A program made the translations under genes and the position numbers. From Bradymonadales bacterium (GTDB lineage Bacteria; Myxococcota_A; Bradymonadia; JAFGEP01): 42,960 nucleotides of DNA. Of this stretch, positions 41,324-42,960 are shown in pieces. Each line of letters begins with the position of its first letter. Positions within the stretch are counted from its first letter, which is position 1. The notes under the pieces are model-generated. The model did not search any database. It was not told where the DNA came from and saw only the letters and a program-made list of their open reading frames with translations. The stretch spans positions 1-42,960 of the forward strand of contig JAFGEP010000094.1 of the NCBI GenBank assembly GCA_016931535.1. Reading direction: 5' to 3'.

Positions 41324-42529
41324 CTACTCCGTCTGGAAAACCGAGTCGAAAAGCTCCAGCTCCCAGGGGGGAAGCCCGGTGGAGATGGGGCTTTCGGTCA
41401 CCTCGCTCAGATCCGACCGGCGGAAGACCCGCACTCCGGCTGCTGTCTGCGATCGATCGGCGACATAGATATAGGTGTCGTCCGCTTCGAGATCCTGGGA
41501 GGTCTGAAAACCGGAGAGGATTGGCGTGACCTGGCCGCTCTCCGGATCGACCGCCGCCAGGTGACCTGTGAAAGAGCTGTCCGTCCAGAGGAGGTAGATC
41601 GGATTGGTGGCGGTAAAGGGCCCCAGGTCGCCCCCCAGCGCCTCTTCGGTCACCAGCGGATCGAGGAAGGTGGCGGTGGCGGGATCGAAGGGCACGATGG
41701 CCCCGTCGTTTGCGCCATAGCTGCCAGCGCAGCCGATCCAGAGCTGGTCGTCGGCAACCCGCAGGAACATGGGGTTGGAGTAGGGGATCACCAGGTGATC
41801 GGTCTGGGTGGAGAGGGGCACCACCGCGTCGGTGGCGGTGTCGATGGCGACCAGGTAGCTCTGGCCGGTGGGGGCAAAGAAGTTGTTGCGATCGAGGCGC
41901 TGCAAGGTCAGGTAGACCCGATCCCCGATGATGCCAACGGCATTGGCTTCGGGCAGCCCATCGTCATCGGCAAAGCGGCCGAGGTCGATGGTGGTCCGCA
42001 CGAACTGGTCGGCACCGGATGCCGAGGGGTTGACGACCAGCAGGGCTGCGCGGTCATAGAGGGGGACATAGCCCTTGGTTTCGTCCACCAGAGCCAGATC
42101 GTAGGGGTTGGAGCCGGCCTCGGTGGAGTACTGCCAGCGGGTGGCGAAGGTCTGTGGGTCGAGCCGCTGGATGTTGTCGGCTCCCATGCGGTTGATGACG
42201 AACAGACTGTCACCGAAAGCGCGCAGGATGTGGTCGCTGTGAATGGCGGTGACGTCGGGCATGGCGGTCAAGCGGTCGCTGTCCATCAGCCCCAGGGTGC
42301 CGGTCAGAAAGTCGAGCGAGATGTTGCCCACTACCAGGGTTGCCTGGAACTGGGAACCATCCGGATAGCCGGTCTGGTCGATCTCATCACCGCACCCGGG
42401 CAAAGGCGCTCCAGCCGCCAGAGCGAGGAGCGCCAGAAAGGGGGCAAGATGAAGGGTATGCCTGGGTGAGGTGCGCAATCCCGCGCGTTGCGGTAGCCGA
42501 AGAGTTCTCTGCCTTCTGTCAGGGTTCAT
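41324..42529 (-). CDS. Beta-propeller-type lipoprotein (fourth in the window)
   Basis: About 401 residues. A long basic N-region, hydrophobic segment and lipobox LPGC with Cys near residue 46. The mature part reads as propeller blades: DHILRAFGDSLFVINRMGADNIQRLDP, GDRVYLTLQRLDRNNFF, SYLVAIDTATDAVVPL and TYIYVADRSQTAAGVRVFRR. It lacks the acidic linker and LNxRTE ending of the pair at 5734-8987, but resembles them in anchor and fold, so it may share their kind of role. ATG 42529 with GGAG upstream; a longer in-frame extension reads through the repeats beyond and is not credible. Confidence 0.78.
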   Translation of the reverse strand: MNPDRRQRTLRLPQRAGLRTSPRHTLHLAPFLALLALAAGAPLPGCGDEIDQTGYPDGSQFQATLVVGNISLDFLTGTLGLMDSDRLTAMPDVTAIHSDHILRAFGDSLFVINRMGADNIQRLDPQTFATRWQYSTEAGSNPYDLALVDETKGYVPLYDRAALLVVNPSASGADQFVRTTIDLGRFADDDGLPEANAVGIIGDRVYLTLQRLDRNNFFAPTGQSYLVAIDTATDAVVPLSTQTDHLVIPYSNPMFLRVADDQLWIGCAGSYGANDGAIVPFDPATATFLDPLVTEEALGGDLGPFTATNPIYLLWTDSSFTGHLAAVDPESGQVTPILSGFQTSQDLEADDTYIYVADRSQTAAGVRVFRRSDLSEVTESPISTGLPPWELELFDSVFQTE

Positions 42530-42960
42530 GGTAGCTCCGTCTGGTTGGCTGTGATGGCCCGGGAATCCGCCATAGAGCGACGCTTGCTTCTTGCTGTCTG
42601 CATAGACGCTGCCGGGGCATTTCCACTTCTTGGTGGCCCGAGGCGAATGGCGGAGGGTTTTGGCTGTGGGCTGTCGGCTGCTGGCGTCGCCCGGGGATTT
42701 TCCTCCTCCTGGGTGCACTCTGCCACCCGGCGGCCGCTTTGAGGGAAGCGGCACGCCGGGTCCCGGCAGAGGTTGCACCGTCGTCGGAAAACCCCGTGCG
42801 CCGCTTTGGGCAGCCAAAGGAAGCTCGGGACATGTTTCGGCAATGGGCTGCTCGGTGTGGGGTGTGTGTTGTCGGCTGTCGGCTGCTGGGGTCGTCGGAA
42901 AACCCCGTGCGCCGCTCTGGGCAGCCGAAGAAAGATCGGGACACGTTTCGGCAATGGGCT
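42530..42960. repeat. Spacer with 111-bp-period direct repeats, continuing past the window end
   Basis: A block starting GTCGTCGGAAAACCCCGTGC begins at 42780 and again at 42891 (period 111); about 70 bases match with a few substitutions, and the second copy runs off the right edge. The sequence before each block (TCGGCTGTCGGCTGCTGG near 42870, and a diverged form near 42667) is also shared. No gene is supported in these 431 bases; open frames across it simply repeat the same short peptide in several frames. Confidence 0.8.

Noticed and set aside
42530..42817. N-terminal extension of the propeller lipoprotein to 42817
   Set aside because: The extra 96 codons cross the repeat-bearing spacer and would bury the lipoprotein signal; ATG 42529 has a ribosome binding site and a proper signal.

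Overview
This is a high-GC, gene-dense bacterial chromosome segment. It has a Gram-negative envelope signature: several lipoproteins with lipoboxes, an outer-membrane beta-barrel candidate, a MltD-like lytic transglycosylase and a YkuD L,D-transpeptidase. The MopE-like Cys/Asp repeat lipoprotein, the DUF4476-type protein, the AroD-AroE fusion, the deltaproteobacterial-looking RibBA and a sigma-54-type promoter suggest a Myxococcota/Bradymonadota/deltaproteobacterial-type organism. This placement is inference from protein style, not from a marker tree. There is no phage, transposase or CRISPR array. The region is core chromosome interspersed with lineage-specific surface genes and repeat-bearing spacers.

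Layout. 1-5192 (+): an upstream gene end, a PIN-domain remnant, tatD, a MopE-repeat lipoprotein, mnmA-rnc (overlapping) and tatA. 5193-5733: a spacer with modular palindromic repeats, a 14-bp palindrome and a near-consensus sigma-54 promoter. 5734-11278 (+): a tight operon of three beta-propeller-type lipoproteins and an outer-membrane beta-barrel candidate. 11343-11843 (-): a small secreted protein. 12048-12527 (+): greA. 12538-21787 (-): aroB-aroDE-aroA-aroK-aroC, every junction overlapping, then yicC-gmk-rel behind its own likely promoter. 22055-25521 (+): a DUF4476 protein, a signal-peptidase-I-like protein and a LysM transglycosylase. 25522-26248: two hexanucleotide repeat arrays, then a strong promoter. 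26249-33098 (+): yceD-rpmF, rpiB, nrdR-ribD-ribE-ribBA-ribH-nusB and a lipoprotein with a terminator inside its coding end. 33330-42529: an L,D-transpeptidase (-), tRNA-Leu(UAA) (+), a secreted unknown, two SPFH proteins, a Dus enzyme and a fourth propeller-type lipoprotein (all -). The right edge runs into a 111-bp-period repeat.

How genes work together. Five genes encode all of 3-dehydroquinate synthase through chorismate synthase (six activities, two fused), so the cluster converts DAHP to chorismate without the DAHP synthase step. ribD-ribE-ribBA-ribH supply riboflavin, but the GTP cyclohydrolase II half of RibBA has lost its hallmark motif. yceD-rpmF, rnc, nusB, greA, mnmA, dus and rel belong to RNA and translation metabolism and its stringent control. 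The most novel-looking unit is 5734-11278: three related surface propeller lipoproteins plus a barrel protein behind a sigma-54 promoter with a candidate activator palindrome about 150 bp upstream. I recognise no described system of this composition.
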